64,000 nt of DNA. It comes from Streptomyces sp. V1I1. Lineage in GTDB: Bacteria > Actinomycetota > Actinomycetes > Streptomycetales > Streptomycetaceae. Numbering within the stretch: position 1 is the stretch's first letter; the number at the start of each line of letters is the position of its first letter. The DNA is taken from assembly GCF_030817355.1 (NCBI RefSeq), contig NZ_JAUSZH010000001.1:6830501-6894500 (forward strand), written 5' to 3'. Below the pieces are notes generated by a model, which made no database searches, was not told the origin of the DNA, and saw only the letters and a program-made list of their open reading frames with translations. Below are positions 29,124 through 38,607 of the stretch, piece after piece. The translations under genes and the position numbers were made by a program.

Positions 29124-30236
29124 ATGATCCGTATCAGGTCTCGGGGCCCCTTTCCGGTCTCGCGGTGGGCGAGGGCAGCGCGCGCGGAGGATTCACGGGC
29201 AGGGCGGCTGCTCCCCTTGCTGCTTCCCACCGCCTGGGGCGTCGCGGCCCTCACCTGGAAGATCGCCTGCCCGGCCGACGAGCCCGAGAGCCTGTGCCAA
29301 CGGATCGTCACCGGCGTTGTGTTCTTCACGGTCGGCACCGCGCTTGTGCTCGGCATCAGGCGGCAGTTGAGCCGCGAGCTCAGACGTGTCCGCGCGGTCG
29401 CCCACGCCGCCCAGCGGGTGCTGCTGCGTCCGCCGCCGCCGCGCCTGGACGGTCTCGCTCTCGCCGCGGGCCAGCTGTCGGTGAGCCGCGGTGCCGCGAT
29501 CGGCGGTGATCTGTACGAGGCGGTGGCCACCCCGTACGGCGTCCGCATCGTCATCGGCGATGTCCGCGGCCATGGTCTCGCCGCGATCGGTGCGGTCGCG
29601 GCGGTGCTCGGCAGTTTCCGGGAGGCCGCCTACGACGAGCCCGAACTGGGCGGTGTCCTTGGGCGGTTGGACCGGGCGATGCAGCGGTATCTGCGGGAGC
29701 GGGCCAGGGACGAGCATCCGGCGGCCGGCGGGGGAGAGCCGCACTGCCCGTCGGCGGAGGAGTTCGTCACCGTACTGCTGCTGGAGATCGGCACGGACGG
29801 GAGCGTGGTGGCTCTCAACTGCGGTCATCCATGGCCGTATCGGCTCGGTCGCCGTGGGGCGAAGCCGCTCGCCTGCGGCGATCCGCTGCCGCCGCTCGGC
29901 ATGTTTCCGCTCCCCGCCGAACTGCCCGTGCACCGGTGTGCGCGGCTGCTGTCCGGCGAGGCGCTGTTCCTGCACACGGACGGAGCGGCGGACGCCCGTG
30001 ACGCGTCGGGGAAGTTCTTCGGTCTGGAAGCCGTGCTCGCCGATGCCGCGCTCGGCTCACCGGTCTCGCCCGCCGCCGTGATCACCACCGTTCACTCGGA
30101 GTTGCTGCGGCACACCGGTGGGCGGCTCGCCGACGATGTGGCGCTGCTGGTGCTGCGCAACGACCGCTCGCGGGTGCCGGCGCAGTGCGGGGACACCGCC
30201 CTGCGCCGTACCCGGCCGGAACCCTCCAATCGCTAG
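29124..30236 (+). CDS. Membrane PP2C/SpoIIE-type serine phosphatase
   Basis: 370 residues from ATG 29124 with GAGGGG upstream. Two membrane helices (LLPLLLPTAWGVAALTW and IVTGVVFFTVGTALVLGI) then a cytoplasmic PPM/SpoIIE domain with metal-site motifs SRGAAIGGDLYEA, VIGDVRGHGLAAIG, ALNCGHPWPYRL, LFLHTDGAADARD and DDVALLVLR. Such phosphatases act on anti-sigma-factor antagonists in actinobacterial stress and sporulation switches. No sigma, anti-sigma or STAS gene is adjacent, so its target is unknown. Confidence 0.9.
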   Translation: MIRIRSRGPFPVSRWARAARAEDSRAGRLLPLLLPTAWGVAALTWKIACPADEPESLCQRIVTGVVFFTVGTALVLGIRRQLSRELRRVRAVAHAAQRVLLRPPPPRLDGLALAAGQLSVSRGAAIGGDLYEAVATPYGVRIVIGDVRGHGLAAIGAVAAVLGSFREAAYDEPELGGVLGRLDRAMQRYLRERARDEHPAAGGGEPHCPSAEEFVTVLLLEIGTDGSVVALNCGHPWPYRLGRRGAKPLACGDPLPPLGMFPLPAELPVHRCARLLSGEALFLHTDGAADARDASGKFFGLEAVLADAALGSPVSPAAVITTVHSELLRHTGGRLADDVALLVLRNDRSRVPAQCGDTALRRTRPEPSNR

Positions 30237-30263
30237 CTGTCATCTGCAGCCATGTGCAGCGAT

Positions 30264-30283
30264 CGGCAACCAAGGGGTTGCCG
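30264..30283 (+). terminator. Hairpin after PP2C phosphatase gene
   Basis: CGGCAACC (30264-30271) and GGTTGCCG (30276-30283) form an 8-bp stem with an AAGG loop. The remaining ~250 bp to the next gene hold no supported feature beyond a GGAGGG ribosome-binding site at 30522. Confidence 0.6.
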
Positions 30284-30531
30284 TGCGGCCGGCGCCGCCC
30301 GCCCTGCCGCGGAGTGTCGGGCAGATCAGCAGGGCAGACGACGCGATCGAGGGCCGCCGCACTGTACGAGGGGGAGCCGGCGGCCCGGCCGCCTCCATGA
30401 GAGGCATTTCAGTCAACCGGCGCGAACGGTACGGCGGCAGAGCGCGCGAGGCACAGATCGGGGCACTCCAATCACACCCCGTGCGAATCCCCCTCTACTA
30501 CGCTGAGCGCACCGAGCCAACGGAGGGCCAC

Positions 30532-31872
30532 ATGCAGCCCAATACCCTGCTCGACGCCCTGCTCGACGAGGCAGGCATCTCCAACGCGGGCCTCGCCGCC
30601 CGCGTCAATCAGGCGGGCCGGGCCAGAGGCCTGTCACTGCGGTACGAACACACGGCCGTGGCACGGTGGTTGAAGGGCCAGCGCCCGCGCGGCCAGGTGC
30701 CCGACCTGATCTGCGAGGTGCTCGCGAGCCGACTGCACCGGGCCATAACGCTGAGCGACATCGGCCTGGGTATGCCCGGCGAGTCGGTCACGCCGCCCGG
30801 CTCGCCGCTCTCCGGTTTCGTGGAGCGCGCCACCGCGCTGTGGCGCTCCGACGAACAGCAACGACGGCACATAATCGAGGCGCCCGCGGTCACCGGCACG
30901 CCCGCGGTGATGCCCGTATGGGAGTGGGAGAACCCTCCGGAGGACTCCGACGTCTCCCGCTCGGGGCAGACGCGCGTCAGCATGGCCGACATCAAAATGC
31001 TGCGCGCCGCCCGGGCGCACTACGAGCTGATGTACCGCAAGGCGGGCGGCATCGCCACCCGGGCCCGGATAGTCGGCTTCCTCAACGCCGAGACCGCGCC
31101 TCTGCTGCGCGGCGCCTACAGCGACGCGCTGGGCCGCCAACTGCACCGTGCGACAGGCGGTCTGGTGGCGGTCGCCGGTATCTGCGCGTACGACTCCGAT
31201 GCGCACGGCCTCGCCCAGCGCTACTTCCATCAGGCGCTGCGGCTCGCAAAGGCCAGTGGCGACCGGGGACTTGGCGCGTATGTCATCGCGCTGCTGGTCA
31301 ACCAGTCGCTGTTCATGGCCGAGCACCGGCAGGCGGTGGCCTTCGCGGAGGCGGCGCTGCGGGCGGCCGGGCGGCAGCTCACCCCGGCGCTGGCCGCCGA
31401 TCTGTATGCGATGCAGGCGAAGGCGTACGCACATCTCGGCGACGGCGGCAGCGCGCTGCGGTGCATCCGGCGCGCGGAGTCGGAGGCGGAGCGGATCCGT
31501 CCTGGGTCCGAGCCGGACGAGACCGGCTACGTCCAGCCGGGGCTGGTGAACGTCCAGGTCGCGGAGGCCCTGCTCAGCCTCGGTGATCTGCCCGGGGCAC
31601 GCGAGCACGCCACGGCGGCCGTCGACACTCCGGCGCACGACCGTGGCCGGGTCCACCGGCTCGCCATGCTCAGCCAGATCGAGCTGCGCCAGGGCGAGGT
31701 GGACCGGGCGGCGCGGACGGCTGCGGAGATGGTGGAGCGGGCGAGGGGGATGGAGTCGCAGCGGCTCAGGGACCGGCTGCGCGCGGTGCGCGAGCATCTC
31801 GTGGCGAGCGGTTGCAGCAATGCCGACGAGGCGGCCGAACTCATCGACGGGGCACTCCGCGTTCCCCTCTGA
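30532..31872 (+). CDS. NsdA-like TPR transcriptional regulator
   Basis: 446 residues from ATG 30532. The N-terminus (LLDALLDEAGISNAGLAARVNQ, then YEHTAVARWLKGQRPRG) is an XRE-like DNA-binding region. The middle and C-terminal parts are helical with TPR-like repeats (YFHQALRLAKASGDRGLGAYV, RQAVAFAEAALRAAG, YAMQAKAYAHLGDGGSAL). This layout is that of NsdA and its paralogues, negative regulators of development and antibiotic synthesis in Streptomyces. Which paralogue it is cannot be decided here. The two genes that follow carry TTA codons, which fits a developmental neighbourhood. Confidence 0.82.
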   Translation: MQPNTLLDALLDEAGISNAGLAARVNQAGRARGLSLRYEHTAVARWLKGQRPRGQVPDLICEVLASRLHRAITLSDIGLGMPGESVTPPGSPLSGFVERATALWRSDEQQRRHIIEAPAVTGTPAVMPVWEWENPPEDSDVSRSGQTRVSMADIKMLRAARAHYELMYRKAGGIATRARIVGFLNAETAPLLRGAYSDALGRQLHRATGGLVAVAGICAYDSDAHGLAQRYFHQALRLAKASGDRGLGAYVIALLVNQSLFMAEHRQAVAFAEAALRAAGRQLTPALAADLYAMQAKAYAHLGDGGSALRCIRRAESEAERIRPGSEPDETGYVQPGLVNVQVAEALLSLGDLPGAREHATAAVDTPAHDRGRVHRLAMLSQIELRQGEVDRAARTAAEMVERARGMESQRLRDRLRAVREHLVASGCSNADEAAELIDGALRVPL

Positions 31873-31923
31873 CCGAGCGCCTGCTGCGATATTGCCATCT
31901 ACTTGTCGGAAGGTGGCAGAAAA

Positions 31924-32454
31924 GTGCAGTGGACGAACTTAAGCGAACAAACCGTGTATGAAAACCGCTGGTTCAGGGTCAACCTCGCGGACGTCGTGCT
32001 CCCCGACGGCCGGCACCTGGACCATTTCCTCATCCGGCTCCGCCCGGTCGCCGTAGCGACAGCGGTCAACAGGGCCAACGAGGTGCTGATGCTCTGGCGG
32101 CACCGCTTCATCACCAACAGCTGGGGCTGGGAGCTCGCGGCGGGAGTCGTCGAGGACGGCGAGGACATCGAGGCCGCCGCGGCCCGCGAGATGGAGGAGG
32201 AGACAGGCTGGCGCCCCGGCCCCCTCCAGCACCTCCTGACCGTCGAACCGTCCAACGGCCTGACCGATGCCCGGCACCACCTCTACTGGGCCGAGGACGC
32301 CACGTACATCGGGCACCCCGAGGACGACTTCGAGTCCTCGCGCCGCGAGTGGATACCGCTCAAGCTGGTGCCCGACATGATCGCCCGCGGTGAGGTCCCG
32401 GCCGCCAACATGGCGGCCGGGCTGCTGATGCTCCACCATCTGCGGCTGGGCTGA
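31924..32454 (+). CDS. NUDIX hydrolase with a TTA codon
   Basis: 176 residues from GTG 31924, 10 nt after GGAAGG (a TTG at 31903 is the longer alternative). The NUDIX box is complete: GVVEDGEDIEAAAAREMEEE followed by TGW. The surrounding ADP-ribose pyrophosphatase-like fold (ENRWFRVNLADVVLPDG..., WRHRFITNSWGWELAAG) suggests a nucleoside-diphosphate-sugar substrate. Codon 6 is TTA (31939-31941), so translation should need the bldA tRNA. The first 30 codons are AT-richer than the surroundings. Confidence 0.88.
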   Translation: MQWTNLSEQTVYENRWFRVNLADVVLPDGRHLDHFLIRLRPVAVATAVNRANEVLMLWRHRFITNSWGWELAAGVVEDGEDIEAAAAREMEEETGWRPGPLQHLLTVEPSNGLTDARHHLYWAEDATYIGHPEDDFESSRREWIPLKLVPDMIARGEVPAANMAAGLLMLHHLRLG

Positions 32455-32464
32455 CCCCCGGCGG

Positions 32465-32722
32465 CTAGCGGCCCAGGGCCTGCCACACGGTCACGGCCAG
32501 CGCTCCCAGCGCAGTGAGCGCGGCGACGGCGGGCAGCGGCCACCTGGCGTGCTCGAGTGCCCCGACGCGCGCGGCCAGATCGGTGAGATCCCGGTCGATC
32601 TGGTCGTTGCGCTGTGCGAGCAGTGCCAGATGCCCGTCGATCCGGGCAAGGCCGACGTCGAGGCTGCGGCGTAACTCAGCGAACTCTTCGACGACCACTA
32701 AATGATCAGGGTCGGTGGTCAC
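32465..32722 (-). CDS. Small coiled-coil membrane protein with two TTA codons
   Basis: 85 residues from GTG 32722 with AGGAG upstream. A helical, probably coiled-coil N-terminal part (EEFAELRRSLDVGLARIDGH, RNDQIDRDLTDLAARVGALE) is followed by one membrane helix (PAVAALTALGALAVTVW) and LGR at the C-terminus, a tail-anchored layout. Two leucines are coded by TTA (32699-32701 and 32672-32674), which is exceptional in so short a gene and predicts strict dependence on bldA. Convergent with the NUDIX gene, 10 bp apart. No family recognised. Confidence 0.75.
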   Translation of the reverse strand: MTTDPDHLVVVEEFAELRRSLDVGLARIDGHLALLAQRNDQIDRDLTDLAARVGALEHARWPLPAVAALTALGALAVTVWQALGR

Positions 32723-32854
32723 GGATGGGCTCCTCTTCGACAAAGTTGTACTGCGGACCCTTGACTGAGCGGAACCGAGTCAACTCGCCCTGGTCGGAGG
32801 GCGGGAGCGTGTGCGCACGGCATATGCGGGCACGCCCCGCACACTCCGTGTGAA

Positions 32855-32916
32855 TCAGGAGTACGGAACCGTCACGCGACCGTCCGGATCAGGAGTAAGC
32901 GTCCGGATCAGGAGTA
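32855..32916. repeat. Triplicated 3' end of the hydroxyacyl-CoA dehydrogenase gene
   Basis: ATCAGGAGTA, the reverse complement of the gene's last codons and stop (TACTCCTGA), occurs three times: near 32857, at 32888-32897 and at 32907-32916. The last two belong to a 16-bp direct repeat GTCCGGATCAGGAGTA (32882-32897, 32901-32916) with a 19-bp period. Confidence 0.8.
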
Positions 32917-33768
32917 CGGGTAGAACCCGGAGCCCGTCTTGCGGCCGAGGCGGCCCGCGTCCACCATCCGCTGCAGCAGCGGGGGAGCGGCGTACAGCGG
33001 CTCCTTGAACTCCGCGTACATCGAGTCGGCGACCGAAGCGACGGTGTCGAGGCCGATCAGGTCGGAGAGCTTCAGCGGACCCATCGGGTGGGCGCAGCCC
33101 AGCTCCATGCCGTTGTCGATGTCCTCGCGGCTGGCGATGCCCGACTCGAACATCCGGATCGCGGAGAGGAGATACGGGATGAGCAGGGCGTTCACCACGA
33201 AGCCCGAGCGGTCCTGGGCGCGGATCGGGTGCTTGTCCAGCACGTTCTGGACCACGGCCTCGGAGCGCTTGATCGTCTCCTCGGAGGTGGTCAGCGCCGG
33301 GATCAGCTCGACGAGCTTCTGCACCGGGGCGGGGTTGAAGAAGTGGATGCCGATGACCTGGTCGGGCCGGGAGGTCGCGACGGCCAGCTTCACCAGCGGG
33401 ATGGAGGAGGTGTTGGAGGCGAGGATCGCGTCCTGGCGGGTCACCACCTGGTCGAGCACCTGGAAGATCTCGGTCTTGACCTGCTCGTTCTCCACGACGG
33501 CCTCGATGACGAGATCGCGGTCGGCGAACTCCCCGAGGTCGGTGGTGAAGCTGAGCCGGTCCAGCGTCGCGTCGCGCTCCTCCTCGGTGATCTTGCCGCG
33601 CTCGGCGGCCTTCGAGAGGGAGTTGTAGAGCCGGGTGCGACCGATCTCCAGGGCCTCGCCCGTGGTCTCGGCGACCTTCACCTCGAGGCCACTGCGGGCG
33701 CACACCTCCGCGATGCCTGCGCCCATCTGGCCGCAGCCCACGACTCCGACGCGTGCAATGTCGGCCAT
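32908..33768 (-). CDS. 3-hydroxybutyryl-CoA dehydrogenase
   Basis: 286 residues. N-terminal Rossmann fold (RVGVVGCGQMGAGIAEVCARSG; Glu after the second strand for NAD), catalytic His in GIHFFNPAPVQKLVELI with Glu following, substrate Ser/Asn in ASNTSSIP, and the helical C-terminal dimer domain (GPLKLSDLIGLDTVASVADSM). Length normal. It reduces acetoacetyl-CoA or oxidises the 3-hydroxy form in butyrate-type metabolism. ATG 33768 is taken; a GTG at 33780 with AAAGG upstream would add four residues. Monocistronic. Confidence 0.93.
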   Translation of the reverse strand: MADIARVGVVGCGQMGAGIAEVCARSGLEVKVAETTGEALEIGRTRLYNSLSKAAERGKITEEERDATLDRLSFTTDLGEFADRDLVIEAVVENEQVKTEIFQVLDQVVTRQDAILASNTSSIPLVKLAVATSRPDQVIGIHFFNPAPVQKLVELIPALTTSEETIKRSEAVVQNVLDKHPIRAQDRSGFVVNALLIPYLLSAIRMFESGIASREDIDNGMELGCAHPMGPLKLSDLIGLDTVASVADSMYAEFKEPLYAAPPLLQRMVDAGRLGRKTGSGFYPYS

Positions 33769-33939
33769 TGAGTCCGTCACCTCGTGCCTTTCGCTGATCT
33801 CTGCGGCAGGCGCCCCCGTATGGTTCCGGTGCCCGCCTCGACCCCACGACGTTACTCCGGATGCATCTGTGCGCGGTGGCCAGGGGCGGGCATGCTGTGC
33901 GGATACGGTGACCGGCACCGGGCGCGAACGGGGCGACAT

Positions 33940-35199
33940 ATGGGGCGTATCGGGAGAAGAGGGTTCGTGCTGACGGCGGCCGGAGTGCTGGCCGCGCTGG
34001 CGACGGGCGGGGACGCCGCCGCCCGGCCCGTCGGCTCGTCGGCCGGCGCCGCGCGGCGCCGGCACAAGCCGCTCCCGGAGTTCCGCGGCATGTGGCTCGC
34101 GACCGTCGCCAATCGCGACTGGCCGTCCCTGCCCGGCCTCACCGCAGACGAGCAGCGCTGCGAACTCCTCGACCACCTCGACACCGCCGTCGCCCGCAAG
34201 CTGAACGCCGTGGTCCTCCAGGTCAGGCCCACCGCGGACGCCCTGTGGCCCTCGCCGCACGAGCCCTGGTCGCAGTACCTCACCGGCGTACAGGGGCAGC
34301 ACCCCGGCTGGGACCCGCTGGGCACCGCCGTGCGCGAGGCCCATCTGCGCGATCTGGAGCTGCACGCCTGGTTCAACCCGTACCGCGTCGCGACCCACAC
34401 CGACCCGTTCCGTCTGGTCGAGAACCACCCGGCCCGGGTGCACCCGGAGTGGGTACTGCCGTACGGCGGGAAGCTGTACTACAACCCCGGCATCCCGGAG
34501 GTCCGGGCCTTCGTCCAGGACGCGATGACGGACGCCGTCAGCCGCTACGACATCGACGCGGTCCACTTCGACGACTACTTCTATCCGTATCCGGTGGCCG
34601 GCCAGGTCTTCGACGACGACGAGACCTACGCCCGGTACGGCGCGGGCTTCCCGGACAAGGCCGCCTGGCGGCGGGACAACATCGACCGGCTGATCAGAGA
34701 GATGGCCGACCGGATCAAGAAGGCCAAGAAGAACGTCGCGTTCGGAATCAGCCCGTTCGGCGTGTGGCGCAATGTCGCCACCGATCCGCTCGGCTCGGAC
34801 ACCACGGCGGGCGTGCAGACCTACGACAATCTGCACGCCGACACCCGTAAGTGGATCAAGCAGGGCTGGATCGACTACGTCGTACCGCAGCTGTACTGGC
34901 ACATCGGCTTCGGCCCGGCCGACTACGCCAAGCTGCTGCCCTGGTGGAGCGACGTCGTACGGGGCACGGGTGTCCGTCTCTACGCCGGTGAGGCCCTCTA
35001 CAAGGCGGGCGACCCCGCCCAGCCCGCTCCCTGGCAGGACCCTGCCGAGCTCTCCCGGCATCTCACGCTGGCGCGCACGTACGCCGAAGTGAGCGGCCAC
35101 TGCTTCTTCTCGGCCAAAGAGGTCATGGCGGACCCGGTCGGGGCGATGGCCAGGGTGGTGGCCGACCACTATCCGACCAGGGTGCTGCCGCCCGCCTGA
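33940..35199 (+). CDS. Tat-exported glycoside-hydrolase-like (GHL10/DUF187) protein
   Basis: 419 residues from ATG 33940. N-terminus carries a twin-arginine signal (GRRGFVLTAAGVLAALATGGDAAA split around RRGFVL). The mature part is a TIM-barrel of the GHL10 (YngK-like) family: EFRGMWLATVANRDWPS, NAVVLQVRPTADALWPS, LHAWFNPYRV, VHFDDYFYPYP, NVAFGISPFGVW, and VVPQLYWHIGF. Asp residues in HFDDYF are probable catalytic candidates. Substrates of the family are poorly known (cell-wall glycans are suspected). Divergent from the hydroxyacyl-CoA dehydrogenase gene. Confidence 0.9.
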   Translation: MGRIGRRGFVLTAAGVLAALATGGDAAARPVGSSAGAARRRHKPLPEFRGMWLATVANRDWPSLPGLTADEQRCELLDHLDTAVARKLNAVVLQVRPTADALWPSPHEPWSQYLTGVQGQHPGWDPLGTAVREAHLRDLELHAWFNPYRVATHTDPFRLVENHPARVHPEWVLPYGGKLYYNPGIPEVRAFVQDAMTDAVSRYDIDAVHFDDYFYPYPVAGQVFDDDETYARYGAGFPDKAAWRRDNIDRLIREMADRIKKAKKNVAFGISPFGVWRNVATDPLGSDTTAGVQTYDNLHADTRKWIKQGWIDYVVPQLYWHIGFGPADYAKLLPWWSDVVRGTGVRLYAGEALYKAGDPAQPAPWQDPAELSRHLTLARTYAEVSGHCFFSAKEVMADPVGAMARVVADHYPTRVLPPA

Positions 35200-35238
35200 G
35201 GGACGAGCCGGGTCAGGGGGCTGGTCGAGGGGTCCGGG

Positions 35239-35430
35239 TCAGGTCTGCTCGTGGTGGCGCACGACAGTGTCGGGGCCCGGAGACAGCAGCGCCTCATGCC
35301 CGTCGTCGAAGCGTACGCGGTACGGGGGGTTGCCCTTCTGCCCCAGTACCTCGACGACTTCGGCGGTCTTGTCGTGCTGTCCCACGGTCCTGCCGTGTAC
35401 CAGCAGCGTGTCGCCCACGTTTGCTTGCAT
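35239..35430 (-). CDS. DUF1918 small protein
   Basis: 63 residues from ATG 35430 behind GGAGG. The whole chain is the DUF1918 beta-barrel (VGDTLLVHGRTVGQHDKTAEV, then PPYRVRFDDGHEALLSPGPD). Common, short, cytoplasmic and of unknown function in actinobacteria. It lies between a convergent and a co-directional neighbour, so is probably monocistronic or at the end of the EamA transcript. Confidence 0.85.
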   Translation of the reverse strand: MQANVGDTLLVHGRTVGQHDKTAEVVEVLGQKGNPPYRVRFDDGHEALLSPGPDTVVRHHEQT

Positions 35431-35498
35431 CGGGAGTGACCTCCTCGAAGGCGGTGGTCCGTGCTTCGAGTCTACGGCCGGGGCCGGGAGTTGCACCC

Positions 35499-36393
<895 letters not shown>

Positions 36394-36395
<2 letters not shown>

Positions 36396-37833
36396 GCAAG
36401 AGCGTAGCAGTGTGGCGGAATTGGCGAATGCCCTGAAGCGAGAGCTGGACCGCTACTCACCTGGTGGGAAGCTGCCGTCGAGCCGGGTGCTGGTCGAGCG
36501 GTACCGGGTCTCGCCGGTGACCGTCTCCCGCGCGCTCGCCCAGCTCGCCGCCGAGGGCCTGGTCGTCACCCGCCCCGGCGCAGGTGCGTACCGGGCGCAG
36601 CCGCGTACCGACACCGCCCCTGCGCCGGGGGACACCTCCTGGCAGGAGGTCACCCTCAGCGCGGACGCGGCCACCGAGCTGGTGCCGCGCGCCGTGGATG
36701 CCTCCGGGGTGCTGGCCACGCTGGCCGCGCCGCCGCCGGGCGTCGTGGAGTTCAACGGCGGCTATCTGCACGCCTCGCTCCAGCCGGAGCGGGCGATGGC
36801 CGCCGCGCTGGCCCGGGCGGGACGGCGGCCCGGGGCCTGGGGGCGGCCGCCCACCGACGGGCTGCCCGAACTGCGCGAGTGGTTCGCCCGCGGCCTCGGC
36901 GACAGCATCGGCGCGGCCGACGTACTGATCACGGCGGGCGGCCAGTCCGCGCTGACCACCGCCCTGCGCGCACTCGCACCGCCCGGCGCCCCCGTCCTCG
37001 TCGAGTCCCCCACCTACCCGGGCATGCTGGCCATCGCCCGCGCCGCCGGGCTGCGTCCTGTGCCGGTCCCGGTGGACTCCCAGGGAGTCCGTACGGAACT
37101 GCTCGCCGCCGCCTTCAAGGCCACCGGCGCCCGGGTCTTCGTCTGCCAGCCGCTCTTCCAGAACCCCACCGGCGCGGTGCTCTCGCCAGAACGCCGCTCC
37201 GACGTGCTGCGCATCGCGCGCGAGGCCGGAGCCTTCGTCGTCGAGGACGACTTCGCCCGTCGCATGGTCCACGAGGACGCGGGGCCCCTGCCGCGCCCGC
37301 TCGCCGCGGACGACCACGACGGCGTCGTCGTGCACGTCAGCTCGCTCACCAAAGCGACCTCGCCCAGCCTGCGGGTGGGCATGCTGGCGGCTCGCGGCCC
37401 GGTGCTTGAACGGTTGCGCGCCATCCATGTCGTCGACACCTTCTTCGTCCCCCGTCCCCTCCAGGAAGCGGCCCTGGAGCTGGTCGGCTCACCGGCCTGG
37501 AACCGCCATCTGCGTGCAGTGGCGGCCGAGTTGAAGGCCCGTCGCGACACCATGACCGCGGCGCTGCGCCTGGGACTGCCCGAGCTGTCCCTCCCGTACA
37601 TCCCCTCCGGCGGCTACCACCTCTGGCTGCGCCTCCCTGACGGCGCGGACGAGGCCACCCTGCTCGCCGCGGCTCTGCGCGCGGGCGTGGCACTGGCACC
37701 CGGCCGTCCCTATTTCTGCGCCGAGCCTCCGGCCGGACATGTCCGGCTGAGCTTCGCGGGAGTGGCGGGCCCCGCAGAGATCGCCGAGGGTGTACGACGG
37801 CTGCGGAAGGCATGCGACGAGGTGCTGGGCTGA
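36394..37833 (+). CDS. MocR/GntR-type regulator with aminotransferase domain
   Basis: 479 residues from ATG 36394. N-terminal GntR winged HTH (about residues 5-75: LPSSRVLVERYRVSPVTVSRALAQL split, GLVVTRPGAGAYRA) joined to a fold-type I PLP aminotransferase domain (about 105-475) with VESPTYPGMLAIARAAG, FQNPTGAVLSPERR, VVEDDFARRM and the PLP-lysine in VSSLTKATSPSLRVGML. MocR regulators use PLP or an amino-acid aldimine as effector. It diverges from the EamA gene with overlapping start codons, and TATCCT (36380-36385) at -10 spacing suggests a leaderless transcript. Confidence 0.92.
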
Positions 37834-37953
37834 GCGCCGTCAGCCGTCCGGGACCGGGTGATCATGAGCAACTCCGCCACCATCCCCAGCATCCAGGCCA
37901 CGATGGACAAATCCCCCCTTGACCTGCGGGGCTTTCGGATCCACGATCTCGCC

Positions 37954-38529
37954 ATGAGTGTCCGGATCACGCTGGTCGCCGCCGCGCGCAGTTCCTCCCT
38001 GCTCACCGAGCGGTTCGATGACGACCGGCCGCTCGACCAGGCCGGCTGGCACGAGGTGCAGCTCAACGCGTACCGGCTGGTGCCGCTCAGCGCCGCCGAG
38101 TTGCGCTACTGCTCGCCGACCGCCCGCAGCCGGGCGACCGGCGACGCACTCGGCTTCGCTCCGCTCGCCCAGCCCGCGCTGCGCGACTGCGACATGGGCC
38201 GCTGGCGCGGCCTCACGCTCGCGGAGGTCACGGCCCGTGAACCGGCGGCCGTCGACGCCTGGCTCGCCGACCCGCGCTCCGCGCCGCACGGCGGCGAGCC
38301 GCTGCTGGCGTTCATCTCGCGCATAGGGGGCTGGCTGGACACGAGGCCGGCCGACGACGGTGCTTCCCTCGTCGCGGTCGCCGAGCCCGCCGTCGTACGA
38401 GCGGCACTGGTATATGCCCTCAAAGCGCCGCCCTCGTCGTACTGGAACGTGGACGTCCGCCCGCTGTCGACCGTCGCCCTCACCGGTCAGGCGGGCTGCT
38501 GGAGCCTGCGCCTGGAGACGGCCGCCTGA
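37954..38529 (+). CDS. Histidine-phosphatase-superfamily protein with degenerate active site
   Basis: 191 residues from ATG 37954. The fold is of the phosphoglycerate-mutase/CobC type (RDCDMGRWRGLTLAEV, PHGGEPLLAFISRIGGWLD). The defining RHG motif at the N-terminus reads AAARS (VRITLVAAARSSSLL), and the second histidine motif (normally SHGG) reads AEPA (VAVAEPAVVRAAL). Only the HGGE-type segment is kept. It is therefore probably not a phosphatase but a binding or regulatory relative. It follows the MocR gene by 120 bp. A longer start at 37858 is possible but lacks family similarity. Confidence 0.75.
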   Translation: MSVRITLVAAARSSSLLTERFDDDRPLDQAGWHEVQLNAYRLVPLSAAELRYCSPTARSRATGDALGFAPLAQPALRDCDMGRWRGLTLAEVTAREPAAVDAWLADPRSAPHGGEPLLAFISRIGGWLDTRPADDGASLVAVAEPAVVRAALVYALKAPPSSYWNVDVRPLSTVALTGQAGCWSLRLETAA

Positions 38530-38607
38530 TCTTGCGCGTGCGGGCCGACTGGCCGACGGCCGGAGCCGCTCGCCGGGGACGGCCGGCAGGGGGTCTACGG
38601 CGCGCAG

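Noticed and set aside
32809..32844. GTGTGCG...CGCACAC inverted repeat upstream of the small TTA gene
   Set aside because: Arms are short, the spacer is 22 bp and the context is GC-rich, so it is within chance expectation.
37710..38066. Minus-strand ORF with a hydrophobic stretch (LSIVAWMLGMVAELLMI) near the MocR 3' end
   Set aside because: Covers the start region of the phosphatase-like gene and the end of the MocR gene, has no ribosome-binding site, and the rest of the chain is shadow-like.
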